Assembly: GCF_038784515.1 (NCBI RefSeq)
Contig: NZ_CP152376.1
Span: 3,410,001-3,474,000, forward strand
DNA: 64,000 bases
DNA from: Rhodoferax sp. GW822-FHT02A01
GTDB taxonomy: Bacteria; Pseudomonadota; Gammaproteobacteria; Burkholderiales; Burkholderiaceae_C
Reading direction: 5' to 3'
In this document: in pieces, positions 33,046-42,916 of the stretch
How positions within the stretch are numbered: position 1 is the first letter of the stretch
How the letters are laid out: each line of letters starts with the position of its first letter
Position numbers and translations under genes: made by a program
The notes under the pieces: model-generated
Told to the model about the DNA's origin: nothing
What the model saw: the letters and a program-made list of their open reading frames with translations, nothing else
The model's database searches: none

Positions 33046-33780
33046 CTAGTTAACATAACAGTCGGAGAGCAAATCAATACGTTCGAGTACCTCGTTGATT
33101 TGGCGGGTTGAGTGCTTGGCCGGTGCAGCCCATAGCCAACTCTGCTGAGTTTGGCCATCAGGACGTAGCTCTGCCACCTTCGTTCGCCATCGATCAAGGA
33201 GTGCAGGATCGATGCTGGCGGAGATGGCAGCACCTGTTTCTACTTCGAGCTGGGTGAGTGCGCTGGTAATCAGAGTTCTGATGGCACGCTCGTGAACGAT
33301 CACCAGCTTGTTCCTGTACAGCCATTGCCGCGTGCGCACAAGCAGCTGATCGCGGTCGGCGCAGCGAGCCACGTCGTCGCGCAGTTCACGTTCCAGTGAG
33401 CGGCGCTGGTGCTCGCTCATCCACTGGAAACCAAGGGCCGTGCAGGCTATTTGTTGGTGATCGAATAGCGTGCGCCCGCGTTCATACATGGCTCTCAGCG
33501 AGGCGACTTCTGGTGCTGCAATGCCAAGCTCGTTGCCAAGGTGGCGCCACAAGGCTACTGGAATTACACGAAAGGCACCGAGCAAACGCCCACTCATGCG
33601 CAGGAAACCAATATGCAGCGCCAGACCAAGCTTGTGGGAATCGTCTCGGCGTGCATTGATTGCGTCGCGCTCGGCACCATCGAAGGTGAAAAACGCCTTC
33701 ATCTCGAAGTCGCTGATATCGCGGGGGAGCTCACACATCCCCAAAAACGTTGTGTGCAAGCCCTGCGTCGTGAACCCCAT
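33046..33780 (-). pseudogene. Truncated Tn3-family transposase (N-terminal DUF4158 region)
   Basis: The 244 residues match the N-terminal part of ~1000-residue Tn3 transposases: FEMKAFFTFDGAERDAINARR, LGLALHIGFLRMSGRLLGAFRVIPVALWRHLGNELG, then DHQQIACTALGFQWMSEHQRRSLERELRD and the TRQWLYRNKLVIVHERAIRTL region. It breaks off after NEVLERIDLL, where about 750 residues including the DDE catalytic domain are missing. No 38-bp inverted repeat was found upstream. It is an inactive stump. Confidence 0.88.
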
Positions 33781-34164
33781 TAGTGGGCGGTCACGATACC
33801 CGTTTGCAAAGTGAACAGGAAAGTCAATGAAATCAACGATCTACCCAGACCACCCCCGCGCCAGTGCTAGCTTTGCGTACCGTCACTTATTGCACTGAAA
33901 ACGAGGGAACCCCCAGTCAGCCATTGGACTTGAGCCAATGACGCGTTGTCGCTGCATCAGCGACTGCCACATGGTGAAAGGCAGGACCAGGCTGGTTGCA
34001 GTTAACAAAGTTTGTCGGTTGAGTGACAGCGCTACGCCATACAGGTTGACTTCCCAATGATTTTCCGGTATTGCCTTGTTTGGCACAAAGTTTCACGAAG
34101 CGGCAATGCTCCTTCTTCGCAGGTATATTGATGACAGGTATTGCTGCAAAGGGAGTGTTTCTTA
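33781..34164. other. Spacer upstream of the LysR gene
   Basis: No supported gene. It contains the promoter-side flank of the Tn3 stump and, near its right end, the AAGGGAG ribosome binding site of the LysR gene. Confidence 0.5.
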
Positions 34165-35082
34165 ATGGGAAATAATGAATTCTTGGGCGTGTTGCCTGAA
34201 ATGGTGACCTTTGTTCGCGTAGCGGAGTCAGGCAGCTTCTCGGCTGCCGCACGCTTTTTGCACGTTTCCCCCTCGGCGGTAAGTAAACAGGTGACCCGGC
34301 TCGAGAAGGTACTAGGGGCGCAATTGATTCGGCGTACTACCCGTCAATTGCAGCTCACCGATGTGGGTATGGAGGCCTTCCACAAATGCAGCGAGCTCGT
34401 GGAAGCAGCCCAAGGTGCCATGCAGGTGACGGCGAAATTCATGGAGCGACCGCAAGGCATGGTGCGGCTCACCGCTCCGAAAGCCTTTGCAAAGCATATT
34501 CTGCACCCCGCGATACTTGATTTCCTGGACAAGTATCCTGACGTTGATGTCCAACTAATCGTTACTGACAAATCGGTTGATCCCATTCAGGAAGGGGTTG
34601 ATCTGGTAGTCCAACTGACCAAAGTTCCACCCTTGAATTTGGCCTCGCGACCACTTATGAAGGTCGAGCACATCCTGTGCGCTTCCCCCAAATTTCTCAA
34701 GAACAACCATCCCATCAAGAATCCCAAAGACCTGGTGGGGATTAACTGCCTCTACATTGGCGAGCGGGACAGGGACAACTGGTGGCGATTTAAGAGGGGC
34801 AAGGAGGTTGAGGACGTGGTGGTCAAGGGCCGCTACGTAGCCAATCACAGCGAGATGCGGCTGGAGGCCGTTCTCAGAGGCATTGGATTGGGATGTGTTC
34901 CAGACTTCGTGGCCAGAGATGTGTTGCAAAAGGGGACCGTATTGCGGATCCTTCCCGAGTGGGAGCTTGAAGCCAACTATCACGGAACTGCACACGTTCT
35001 CTACCCACCCAATCGTTTCCTGGCGCCCAAATGCCGAGTCCTGATTGACTTTCTGGTAGAACACGTTGGCCGGAGCATGTAG
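34165..35082 (+). CDS. LysR-family transcriptional regulator, 305 aa
   Basis: The N-terminal winged HTH (residues ~10-70) shows the family pattern FVRVAESGSFSAAARFLHVSPSAVSKQVTRLEK and the GAQLIRRTTRQLQLTDVG wing. The effector-binding domain (~95-300) is complete. AGGGAG precedes the ATG at 34165; an earlier ATG lacks one. A QLIRRTTR with L(H/N)VSPSAVSKQ is typical of the DsdC/AaeR-like or CrgA-type group. The target is not evident, because neither neighbour is a divergent metabolic operon. Confidence 0.93.
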   Translation: MGNNEFLGVLPEMVTFVRVAESGSFSAAARFLHVSPSAVSKQVTRLEKVLGAQLIRRTTRQLQLTDVGMEAFHKCSELVEAAQGAMQVTAKFMERPQGMVRLTAPKAFAKHILHPAILDFLDKYPDVDVQLIVTDKSVDPIQEGVDLVVQLTKVPPLNLASRPLMKVEHILCASPKFLKNNHPIKNPKDLVGINCLYIGERDRDNWWRFKRGKEVEDVVVKGRYVANHSEMRLEAVLRGIGLGCVPDFVARDVLQKGTVLRILPEWELEANYHGTAHVLYPPNRFLAPKCRVLIDFLVEHVGRSM

Positions 35083-36031
35083 GTTGCCTGACTACTCCAT
35101 GCACCGGGTCTGCCGGTGGCACTGCGTGGGCAGTGTGGCTTTCTTGCTTTGGACCGGTCATAGGGCATGCACTCCATGTTAGGCGAAGGACTTTTGCAGT
35201 AGTGGTGCAAGACGACCGTTGATACGACAGTGGTTCCCTGCTGACAACCTCTGCAGGCGGCGTCAACGTGTATTGCAAATCAACCAGGGCCACGTGAAAC
35301 TAGCCTTTGCACATGCTGTCTCGATGATCCCTACGGTGGCTCTGGCGGCAATCATGAAATAAATCTTCCAGATATCGGACGCCATTCCTTTAAGTAGATT
35401 GAAGTTCGCCGGTACCAGATTGGTGAAATGGGCTCATGAATTATTCTCGTAGTCATCTGCGCTCTGGCGATAGAACACATGATGGTTGATTCGAACTCGA
35501 CAATCAATTGCGTAGCGAACAAAACGTCCGTCGCGCATATGTTCTTAGTAGTTGTATTTGAAGCCCCACGAATAACGTGCGAATTCCCTTCAAAGCGTTC
35601 TGCGCAAACGTATTTATTGATCATTAGCAACGTCAAAGCCAACACAACAATTCAAGAGCATTTCCCCCTCCATTGAAGCTCCAGTTCGATGCCTAGATGA
35701 TCAAGTCAAGAGTCTCTTCGACATTAGCTTTACGGCAATGACTTACCTATTTTCAAAGAGAAGGCCACTTTCCTAAAAGCTACAGCGTTACGAAATTTAA
35801 TTTGTATACAGGGGAACAGGTCATGATGATTTTCAAGTGTCTGCGCATTCGTTCCAACGAAGCACAAGTCATGTTCCAAAGAAGGCATGGAATCGTTCCT
35901 CGGATTGAGTGCTGCGTGCTAGTCTTTAGTATGCAGATGGGAATATCATTTGCTTATAAAAACAGCAATTTCATCCGTCAGAAACGGAGCGTCGTTCGGA
36001 AAAGCATAGATCAACTCACATGGAGCTTCTG
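35083..36031. other. Gene-poor region
   Basis: Nearly one kilobase with no supported gene. The first 230 bases have small hairpins after the LysR stop (CACCGG...CCGGTG and GCACTGC...GGCAGTG), which may end its transcript. Frames of 65-97 codons on both strands lack ribosome binding sites. Lower GC towards the right end leads into the beta-trefoil gene. Confidence 0.5.
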
Positions 36032-37156
36032 ATGACAAACTTGACCGAAAATAAACTGGATGATTTCAAGAACCTATATCCCAACAATCCGAGAATTCAG
36101 GCACTGACGCTCGATGAAGTGCTAAAGAACACGGCCGGGATGACCGTTGACTGGAGCAAAATAAAGTTCCAACAGCGGTCCGTAGCGGCAGCCGCAGCGA
36201 TCTCCGGATGTCAATTGGCGGTTGGGTATGTGGTATTCGACGTTGTTTGCTTGGCAGTTGGGGCGGTCGGGCTGCGTGCGGGAGTCAGCGGCAGCACTGT
36301 TCAAGCGATGGCGAATGCCGTGGCGCCAGTGCTGTCGAAAATAGAAATCATCATTGCTAGGCTAGCTGCCCAAGGCGCCACCACCTCAGAAATTGCGTGG
36401 GGCGTTTTCGAAATACTAAAAACCATTTATTCAGGGGGGTGCCTGGGCGCAGTTTTTGAGGCCTTCACTGATAGCCTCAAATGGTGGGAGATGGTTCTTT
36501 ACGGAATTACCGGAGTTGCAACTATCGTTGCGGCCTTGGCCACCGACGGCATGGCGTTTGTCGCCGAAATCGTGATCCTGCTGGCCACATTCGGCTTTCT
36601 GCTCTCGGATTCCGCAAGCGCCATTCAAATCTGCAACCTACCGCCAGAACAGCCGGAACCGGGACCAAATCCCACGCCCGGTCCCGACCCCTTTCCGTTT
36701 GAACCTGTCGTGGCTATCAGGACGGTTAACGGTCACACGCTGACCGTGGTCAACAATGGTGGCCTTGGCGGTGGCAATGTGGCTATTCAGACAGATAGCC
36801 GCACCGTAGGTCCCTGGGAAAAGTTCGTCTTGGTTCCCATTGATGCGCAGTCGCGAACATTTGCATTGCGCACCAGCAATGGCAACTACGTCACGGCCGT
36901 CAACGGTGGTGGCATGGGGGGGGCCAATGACGCCAGCAGTCCGCTGCATACCGATGCGACTTGGGTCGACTCATGGGAAAGGCTCATCTTCGAGCAGCAA
37001 GCAGATGGGACATATGCGATTTGTACTACTGCGGGCTATTACCTAACGGCAGTAAACGGCGGAGGGTGGGGAGAAGGGGCAAATCAAAAGCCTATCCACA
37101 CCGATGCCAGAGCACTCGGCCCATGGGAGACGTTTAGCCTGATAAGCGTATCCTGA
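36032..37156 (+). CDS. Hydrophobic-helix plus fascin-like beta-trefoil protein, putative effector, 374 aa
   Basis: An N-terminal polar segment (1-45) is followed by hydrophobic helices (~50-88: AAAAAISGCQLAVGYVVFDVVCLAVGAVG; ~150-194: VLYGITGVATIVAAL and AEIVILLATFGFLL). A proline-rich linker (204-225) leads to a C-terminal beta-trefoil of three repeats, each with (Y/L)(V/L)TAVNGGG...HTD...WE(R/T/K)(F/L). This matches fascin-like, actin- or sugar-binding trefoils. There is no classical signal peptide. The order (membrane-active helices, linker, lectin-like domain) is that of some pore-forming or insecticidal proteins. GGAG precedes the ATG at 36032. A G8 run lies inside the trefoil. Confidence 0.72.
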   Translation: MTNLTENKLDDFKNLYPNNPRIQALTLDEVLKNTAGMTVDWSKIKFQQRSVAAAAAISGCQLAVGYVVFDVVCLAVGAVGLRAGVSGSTVQAMANAVAPVLSKIEIIIARLAAQGATTSEIAWGVFEILKTIYSGGCLGAVFEAFTDSLKWWEMVLYGITGVATIVAALATDGMAFVAEIVILLATFGFLLSDSASAIQICNLPPEQPEPGPNPTPGPDPFPFEPVVAIRTVNGHTLTVVNNGGLGGGNVAIQTDSRTVGPWEKFVLVPIDAQSRTFALRTSNGNYVTAVNGGGMGGANDASSPLHTDATWVDSWERLIFEQQADGTYAICTTAGYYLTAVNGGGWGEGANQKPIHTDARALGPWETFSLISVS

Positions 37157-37337
37157 CTCCTTGGGAAGTATTCAAAACGTCGCCACGTTCCTCCGCATTG
37201 TGAATCCAATTGATGCGTCTGCCGCTGGGGATCGTTTTGGCAACGCTTTATTGACATAGCCCATTTACGCCGATCGCTGGCCAGGCTTGCGCTGGCCAGC
37301 TTCATGGTTCTCTTGCAAAAATGCCAGTTGATGGTGT

Positions 37338-37857
37338 CTATTGTGGGCATGAGACGCGACTTTTCGTCCATTGTCCGCTCTGCGTCCTTTCCTCGAAATC
37401 GAACGCATGCTGGTGCATGTTGTAGGGCTGTTGACCCATGAGCGTCCCCCCCTGTTTTGGCGTATTTGTAGCTTGGTCGGTAAATGAATGCACTGCAGAC
37501 ACAGGATGGCCACCTGGAACTCGGTCACGAGCAAGGAAGAGCTCTTGCAACGCGACTCTCTGAATTTTGGCACTGATGCTAACCACATTCTTGCAAGCGA
37601 TGCCCACATGGTCACGGATCAGACGCACTGAGGATTCAACCCGTTCCAGTGAGGGGACGACGGCACGCAGAAATAGTGTAGCAGCGCGGGTTAGCCCAAC
37701 AACTCAGGTGAGCCTCACAAACAGCGAGACGCCAACTTCCTCCTCTAGACATTAAATCTGCCTGCTCACTGCACTCTGCGTCACGGCCAATTTCTGTGCG
37801 GTAGATCGAAAGTTCAAGTACTCTGAACTGACCCAAAGGAAGTGGCCGTCTTCGCAT
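37338..37857 (-). pseudogene. Decayed LysR-family regulator
   Basis: The start reads MRRRPLPLGQFRVLE, after which the frame shifts. The neighbouring frame gives YLNFRSTAQKLAVTQSAVSRQI, stop, CLEEEVGVSLFVRLT, stop, then FLRAVVPSLERVESSVRLIRD. This is the HTH region of a GcvA-like LysR protein, and the rest decays into the effector domain. It is divergent from the MFS gene, the usual place of a cognate regulator. At least one frameshift and two stops make it dead. Confidence 0.75.
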
Positions 37858-38005
37858 CGTTGCACCGGCGTTCTTGGGTTGTAGATGTTGCGTGCGGAGT
37901 TTGGCGATTGATGCCATATAGGTATCAATCGGGTGCCGCGTTTTCATTGGACTCCGAGAGATGAGGGCGGCATGATAGGGGTCGTTGCAAACGGACCGTC
38001 CATTC

Positions 38006-39259
38006 ATGAAATTACAACGCCCAAAATCAAGTAGAACCGGCCCGGTCGAGTTGACCATTCTTTTGACCAGTTTCATCGCCGCGACCTATGGCTTTGGCGT
38101 GTACCTCTTTTCGACGCTGCTACCGGAAATGCGAGTCGCACTTTTCCTGAGTTATGCCGAGATCGGTTGGATCACTGGTGTGGCGCAAATTGGCTTTCTT
38201 GTGGGTGCATTTGCCAGTGCGCGACTGGTTCGCGCCGTGGGAGGGGTTCGCCTCATTCTTGTCTCTGTTTTCGCTTGTTGTGCATGCCTTGGCCTCATGC
38301 CTTGGGTTGCCAATGTGTTTCATATCGCCATTCTCATGGTGATGGCTGGTTGCGCTGCCGCCACGGTATGGGTGCCAATGGTGGCCGTCGTACAAGCTGG
38401 AATCACCGAGCGGCATCAAGGCAAAGTGTTGGGCCTTATCTCTTCCGGGACGGCCTATGGTCTGTTCTTCAATGGACTCAGCACTCCAATATTGCTCCCG
38501 ACCGGTGGATGGAAATCCGTTTGGACGTTTTCGGCCGCAGTGACCTCCCTTTTGTTGGTCTGGGGCCTCCTGCGTCTGCAGGTTGGACAGAAAGTTCTAG
38601 GGGCCGGGGATGCCAGTCACGCGCGAGCGGATGGCGACTTTGGTTGGGCAGCAGCGGTTCGCGACCCACTGGCGATCACTGTGGTCTTGCTAATGTTTTT
38701 GAATGGCATCGCATGTATGCCGACAATGAACTACCTAGTCGCTTTCCTGCGCGAGGAGATTGGATACACTGTTCAAGCCGCTGGTTGGATATGGTCCACC
38801 ATTGGCTTTGTGGGGATGTTTGGCGGATTCGCCATGGGAGCGCTGGCGGACCGGATCACAGTTGCAAGGTCCTTGAATCTAACTTACGTTCTGCTGGGAA
38901 TCAGCACCATGCTGTTCCTTGACCATGCGTACATCTGGGAGGTGCTGATCGGCGCCGGCCTCTTCGGTTTGTCGTTTAATGCCATTTTTGGACTGGTTCC
39001 CGCGTTTGTCAGTTTGTCCTTTGACGCCAACAAGGCAACAGCAGTTTTTGCTGCCAGTAATGTCATGCTGGGGCTCGGCTCCATGCTGGGAAACTTGCTT
39101 GGTGGCCTCTTGCGAGAACAGCAGCAATCGTTCGTACCGGTCTACGTTGGCTCGCTTGGAATCGATTTCCTTTTGATCTTGCTCAGCCTGCATCTGCAAC
39201 GTACCCATCGGCGCCATACGTACGGCACTTCACCTACCCATTCAGTAGTTACGGAGTGA
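38006..39259 (+). CDS. MFS transporter, 417 aa
   Basis: Twelve membrane spans are visible in two halves, with the interdomain loop near residue 200. Loop 2-3 carries the degenerate MFS signature (GAFASARLVRAVGGVRLI), and loop 8-9 has MGALADRITVARSL. The length is normal. The ATG at 38006 begins the basic N-terminus; a TTG seven codons upstream is less likely. A dead LysR gene lies divergently upstream, so expression may now be unregulated. The substrate cannot be read from the sequence; the sequence feel is that of the YbfB/YjiJ or oxalate/formate-antiporter-like groups. Confidence 0.9.
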   Translation: MKLQRPKSSRTGPVELTILLTSFIAATYGFGVYLFSTLLPEMRVALFLSYAEIGWITGVAQIGFLVGAFASARLVRAVGGVRLILVSVFACCACLGLMPWVANVFHIAILMVMAGCAAATVWVPMVAVVQAGITERHQGKVLGLISSGTAYGLFFNGLSTPILLPTGGWKSVWTFSAAVTSLLLVWGLLRLQVGQKVLGAGDASHARADGDFGWAAAVRDPLAITVVLLMFLNGIACMPTMNYLVAFLREEIGYTVQAAGWIWSTIGFVGMFGGFAMGALADRITVARSLNLTYVLLGISTMLFLDHAYIWEVLIGAGLFGLSFNAIFGLVPAFVSLSFDANKATAVFAASNVMLGLGSMLGNLLGGLLREQQQSFVPVYVGSLGIDFLLILLSLHLQRTHRRHTYGTSPTHSVVTE

Positions 39260-39800
39260 AATTGGCGGATGTCAGTATTGGCTAGCCAAATTGAAATGCT
39301 ATACGACTGCAGTCAGTCCTTGTCAGAATTCGGCTAGGACGCGATAGCCGTCACTCGAACGGTATTCACAATTTTTTAAGACATACTCAATGCAAAATAT
39401 CTAGTCAATCGGTAGCCGTTTCAGCGAACCTTTGCAACGAGGAAGTTCCTTTTAAGCATGGTAGTAAGCTGGCGATGCTGGCAGTTCTAGTACGGCGTCG
39501 TAATCGTTCGACTGTTCAAAGCTGACAACAGCTTGACTTTTTAAGTCAATGACCTCGCATGACCGTATCGCTTTGAAAAGGCTTGTGGTCTATCAACCTA
39601 CGATATGGCTGGTGCGGCTGCACGCATGCATTTGATCTCGGTCAACATCTTCTAACTCGCCAAGCGTATAACCAAATTGATTGGCAGCGTTGCTGCCGGT
39701 CAAATGCAACTTTTGGTCTGCTTCCCACAAGAAGCAAGGTTGCTTTCATATGCTTGAACCACTGCATTGGGCAGACCCCAATATTATTTGGAGAATTGAA
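39260..39800. other. Spacer upstream of the cytochrome pair
   Basis: No supported gene. The frame of the cytochrome gene is open about 40 codons upstream but without protein character. The TTGGAGA site at the right edge fixes the next start. A promoter for the cytochrome operon should lie here, but no clear match is seen. Confidence 0.5.
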
Positions 39801-40301
39801 ATGTCGAAGAAAGTAGTTGCTGCAACACTGCTGGGTGTTTTTCTATCGATCGGCAGTGCGCCATCCATGGCGGCAGATGCGGATACCCAGGCTCAACTGG
39901 ACGCACTCAAGGCGGCCATTCCAAAATTTGCCATCCCGATGCGTGAGGTTGGTGATCGTTTTCAAAATATATGGTTCGCTGCCAAGGACGGAAACTGGGC
40001 TCTCGCTGCATACATGTCAAAGTACATGAATGGTTCATTGAACCCCGCCAAGCTCACCAAACCAGATGAGTACGCCATCTGGAAAAAGTTCTACGAAGAG
40101 AAGTTTGCCAATGTAAACGACAAAATAATGGCCAAGGACTTTGAAGGCTTTGACGCTGCATACACCAAGGCAATTGCTGATTGCAACGGTTGCCATAAGA
40201 AAATGGATTACGGTTTCATCAAGGTGGTCAAAATGAAGACTCCCGCAGACATTGGTATTGATTACACCGTTAAGTCGGAACCAGGTGACGTACCAAAGTA
40301 G
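39801..40301 (+). CDS. Periplasmic c-type cytochrome, 166 aa
   Basis: A signal peptide (residues 1-24, SAPSMA) is followed by a helical domain with one haem-binding motif CNGCH (128-132) near the C-terminus. This resembles small class II or NapC-partner cytochromes with late CxxCH motifs. Met47 or Met133-135 are possible axial ligands. TTGGAGA precedes the ATG. The haem protein encoded 80 bases later is the probable redox partner. It probably transfers electrons in the periplasm. Confidence 0.88.
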   Translation: MSKKVVAATLLGVFLSIGSAPSMAADADTQAQLDALKAAIPKFAIPMREVGDRFQNIWFAAKDGNWALAAYMSKYMNGSLNPAKLTKPDEYAIWKKFYEEKFANVNDKIMAKDFEGFDAAYTKAIADCNGCHKKMDYGFIKVVKMKTPADIGIDYTVKSEPGDVPK

Positions 40302-40381
40302 ACCATTGGGTTGGTCGTGCCAAGCTAATGCAGGTATTCAATCTCGTCGTGATTTCACTTGCCAATTTTTGGAGATTTGAG

Positions 40382-41689
40382 ATGAAGGTTTTGAAATTGA
40401 TGCCTGCATCACTTGGTGTGGCAATGATACTTGCGGGGTTTGCTTTTGCGGCGGAACCTACCAGTATTGACTGGACTAAGATTCCTACAGCGACGATTAC
40501 TCTCTTTTATCCAGGGCAAACGACCTATGAATGGACGCGTAGCAAGGCTCACGGTGGCAACGTTAAAGCCACAAAAGGTGTCGCCTGCGCATACTGCCAC
40601 GATGAGTCTGACGCTGAACAAGAGTTCGGTGCAAAACTTGTCAAGGGTGGTGACTTGGAGCCGACGCCAGTGATTGGTAAAAATGGCTCCGTTGACCTCA
40701 AAGCTCAAGCTGCATTTGACGATAAGAATGCCTACTTGCGGTTTCAATGGAAGACAAAGAACCCATACCCTGGCACTGAGCACCAATACCTGCGTTTTGA
40801 TGGCAAAGAGTGGAAGGTTTATGGCTATCCCAAGCTGGATAAGGTGGTTCAGGATGGACTGCAACCTGGCATTTACGAAGATCGTCTCGCCATCATGATT
40901 GACGACGGAAAGGTTCCGGACTTTGCTGCGCAGGGTTGCTGGCTTACCTGTCACGACGGGCAACGCGACAGCAGACACCCATTCACCAAGGACGAGGTCG
41001 CCGCCAATCCGCTTATGGCGGCTATCGGCAAAAGCGACGTACGTAAGTACCTTCCGGTGAGCCGTACCGATCCGTTAGATTGGAAGACCGGTAAGACAGT
41101 GGAGGAGTTGGTAAAACTCAAAGCAGAACAACAATTCGTGGATCTCATTCAATGGCGCGCACACCGAAGCAACGGTGTCGGCATGGCTGACGACGGGTAT
41201 GTTCTGGAGTGGCGTCTATCTGACGCAGGAAAAGACATGTTTGCCAGCAACGCAGACCCAAAAACGCATACGCCCAGATACATGTGGGACGAAAAAAAGG
41301 TGGGTTACAAGTCCATCACCGCAGACCAGTTGTACAAGGCTGACCACTTTCTCATCCGTGAAAAGAACGCACTTCCGTTCGATTCCAATATCAAATGGAA
41401 GGAAGGTGACATGATTCCAGACTACGTTCTCAGCCGAGAGGATGCCATGGGGTCGGCGGCGGACAACAATGCCATCGCCAATTGGAAGGACGGCATGTGG
41501 ACTGTGGTCATCATTCGACCGCTGGGGCTAACAAATGCAGATGACAAGACGCTCAAAGCAGGAAGAATCTACAGCGTTGGACTCGCCGTGCATGATGACA
41601 ACATTACCACGCGTGGGCACCACGTTTCCTTTGTCAAAACACTAGGATTTGGTGTTAAAGCCGATATTGAAGCGGTAAAGCTGCCTTAG
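40382..41689 (+). CDS. Periplasmic dihaem protein with ethylbenzene-dehydrogenase-type haem domain, 435 aa
   Basis: A signal peptide (1-23, AFAAE) is followed by a CAYCH motif (69-73) and a CWLTCHDG motif (186-191), the latter with three residues between the cysteines (CxxxCH). The remainder (100-435) is the beta-sandwich haem-binding domain of ethylbenzene dehydrogenase gamma-subunit-like proteins (VDLKAQAAFDDKNAYLRFQWKT; WTVVIIRPL). TTTGGAG precedes the ATG. No catalytic molybdenum subunit is encoded nearby, so it may serve as an electron carrier for an enzyme elsewhere, together with the preceding cytochrome. Confidence 0.85.
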   Translation: MKVLKLMPASLGVAMILAGFAFAAEPTSIDWTKIPTATITLFYPGQTTYEWTRSKAHGGNVKATKGVACAYCHDESDAEQEFGAKLVKGGDLEPTPVIGKNGSVDLKAQAAFDDKNAYLRFQWKTKNPYPGTEHQYLRFDGKEWKVYGYPKLDKVVQDGLQPGIYEDRLAIMIDDGKVPDFAAQGCWLTCHDGQRDSRHPFTKDEVAANPLMAAIGKSDVRKYLPVSRTDPLDWKTGKTVEELVKLKAEQQFVDLIQWRAHRSNGVGMADDGYVLEWRLSDAGKDMFASNADPKTHTPRYMWDEKKVGYKSITADQLYKADHFLIREKNALPFDSNIKWKEGDMIPDYVLSREDAMGSAADNNAIANWKDGMWTVVIIRPLGLTNADDKTLKAGRIYSVGLAVHDDNITTRGHHVSFVKTLGFGVKADIEAVKLP

Positions 41690-42319
41690 CGTCAGTTGCC
41701 TACCCACCAAGGCTCCATTGGCACTCCATAAACTCAATGTCCGCCTCGCGGGGCGTTGACTTGCGGCTGCAACGACTGCAACCAGCCCTTCGCTGCTGGG
41801 AGAATGTAAACGAAGTTGTACCGTCGCTTCGAAATCGGGAGCGACATGCGAGAATCCGGCACGGTCATATGTCGTTTCTGAAGTAGGGGAAAACCTTTGA
41901 GTCTCTGAATCGCCCCCGGGGCGATTCACGCGCCGCTACCTGGCTATCTATTATTTGCCCCAAAACCGAGATTCTTTCGAATTAAAATGCAGAGTCAACT
42001 AAACCAACATAACGCTGCATGTCAATCATTCAGGTTATCAGTTTCGCTAGTCTGTGCGTCCTAAATATCGGCTAGGCGCTGGCGCAATCTGCACCAATCC
42101 GATTACTATACGCTGAACGACCCCTGTTCTTGAGTCGATTACTGCAAGGGAAGGTATTGGAAACACTACTGAATTTGCCATCCAGCTACATGTGAAAGCA
42201 GGTAAAGGCTATGTCAGATTGCGCACAAAATAGAGAGCAACTCGCCAATCGCAGCTGTACAGCGCGCCAGCCACGACAGCTCAGCGGCATGGGCCACTAA
42301 TGGAGGCTATCAGTTCGCC
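41690..42319. other. Spacer with one palindrome, no gene
   Basis: No supported gene. It contains GAATCGCCCC-C-GGGGCGATTC (41907-41927), a perfect 10-bp inverted repeat without a T-run, which may end the cytochrome transcript or be a protein-binding site. An antisense frame at the left edge is not protein-like. Confidence 0.5.
41907..41927. repeat. Perfect 10-bp palindrome after the cytochrome operon
   Basis: GAATCGCCCC and GGGGCGATTC flank a single C. It lies about 220 bases after the haem-protein stop. It is strong enough to act as a transcript-stabilising hairpin or terminator, but no U-tract follows. Confidence 0.6.
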
Positions 42320-42619
42320 ATGGAAGAATCCAAGAAGATAATCTTTGACAACATATGGGCCGGGCTTTTACAAAAAGGGGAGTCTGAGAACCCTCATGAA
42401 GACCCGCTGCAAGATACGGATGTGCAAAGCATGTTCTCTAAAGAGGAATTGCGGAATGCAGCATCCTTGATCAGGACCCTGCGAAGGGGCGCTGCTTATG
42501 AAGAGCTATTGGGTGGCTTGCGGCTTGCGGCGGCTGATTTGGAAAAGGTACAAGAGGCACATTCAAATCCACTCGTTAGTCTGAGCGTAATTCGGGCGCT
42601 GTTGCACAAACACGGTTGA
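42320..42619 (+). CDS. Hypothetical helical protein, 99 aa
   Basis: Not recognised. It is a soluble, mostly helical protein (SKEELRNAASLIRTLRRGAAYEELLGGLRLAAADLEKVQEAHSNPL shown in parts). The size and acidic N-terminus suggest a small regulator. GGAGG lies 13 bases before the ATG, further than optimal. It stands alone between the haem proteins and the universal stress protein. Confidence 0.5.
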   Translation: MEESKKIIFDNIWAGLLQKGESENPHEDPLQDTDVQSMFSKEELRNAASLIRTLRRGAAYEELLGGLRLAAADLEKVQEAHSNPLVSLSVIRALLHKHG

Positions 42620-42916
42620 GCTCAGACTGTCCATGCAGCACAACGTATTAGTTGGCTTTCCGCTTGTCGGTCGGCAGTTTATGACGGGCACGTGGTCATG
42701 TCATAAAAATGATCCTACAGTAGGCGTTGCGCTCCATTTGTAAATGAACTGATTTGTGCCGATAATTTGCCATCGCTGAACGCCATTGGTCTACAGGTTG
42801 CGCCAGGCGATCCAGAGGCTGCCATATCGGAAGTCTGGTGACCTTCTTGCGCCCTATGCAGCGAATTGTGCGCGCGGTTTTACGAACTTCCGCTTGTAAC
42901 CCCCGAGGAGATGGCC

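Noticed and set aside
37265..37345. GCTGGCCAG repeats as a terminator
   Set aside because: The two copies of a self-complementary 10-mer are a plausible hairpin, but no T-run follows and no transcript is known to end there.
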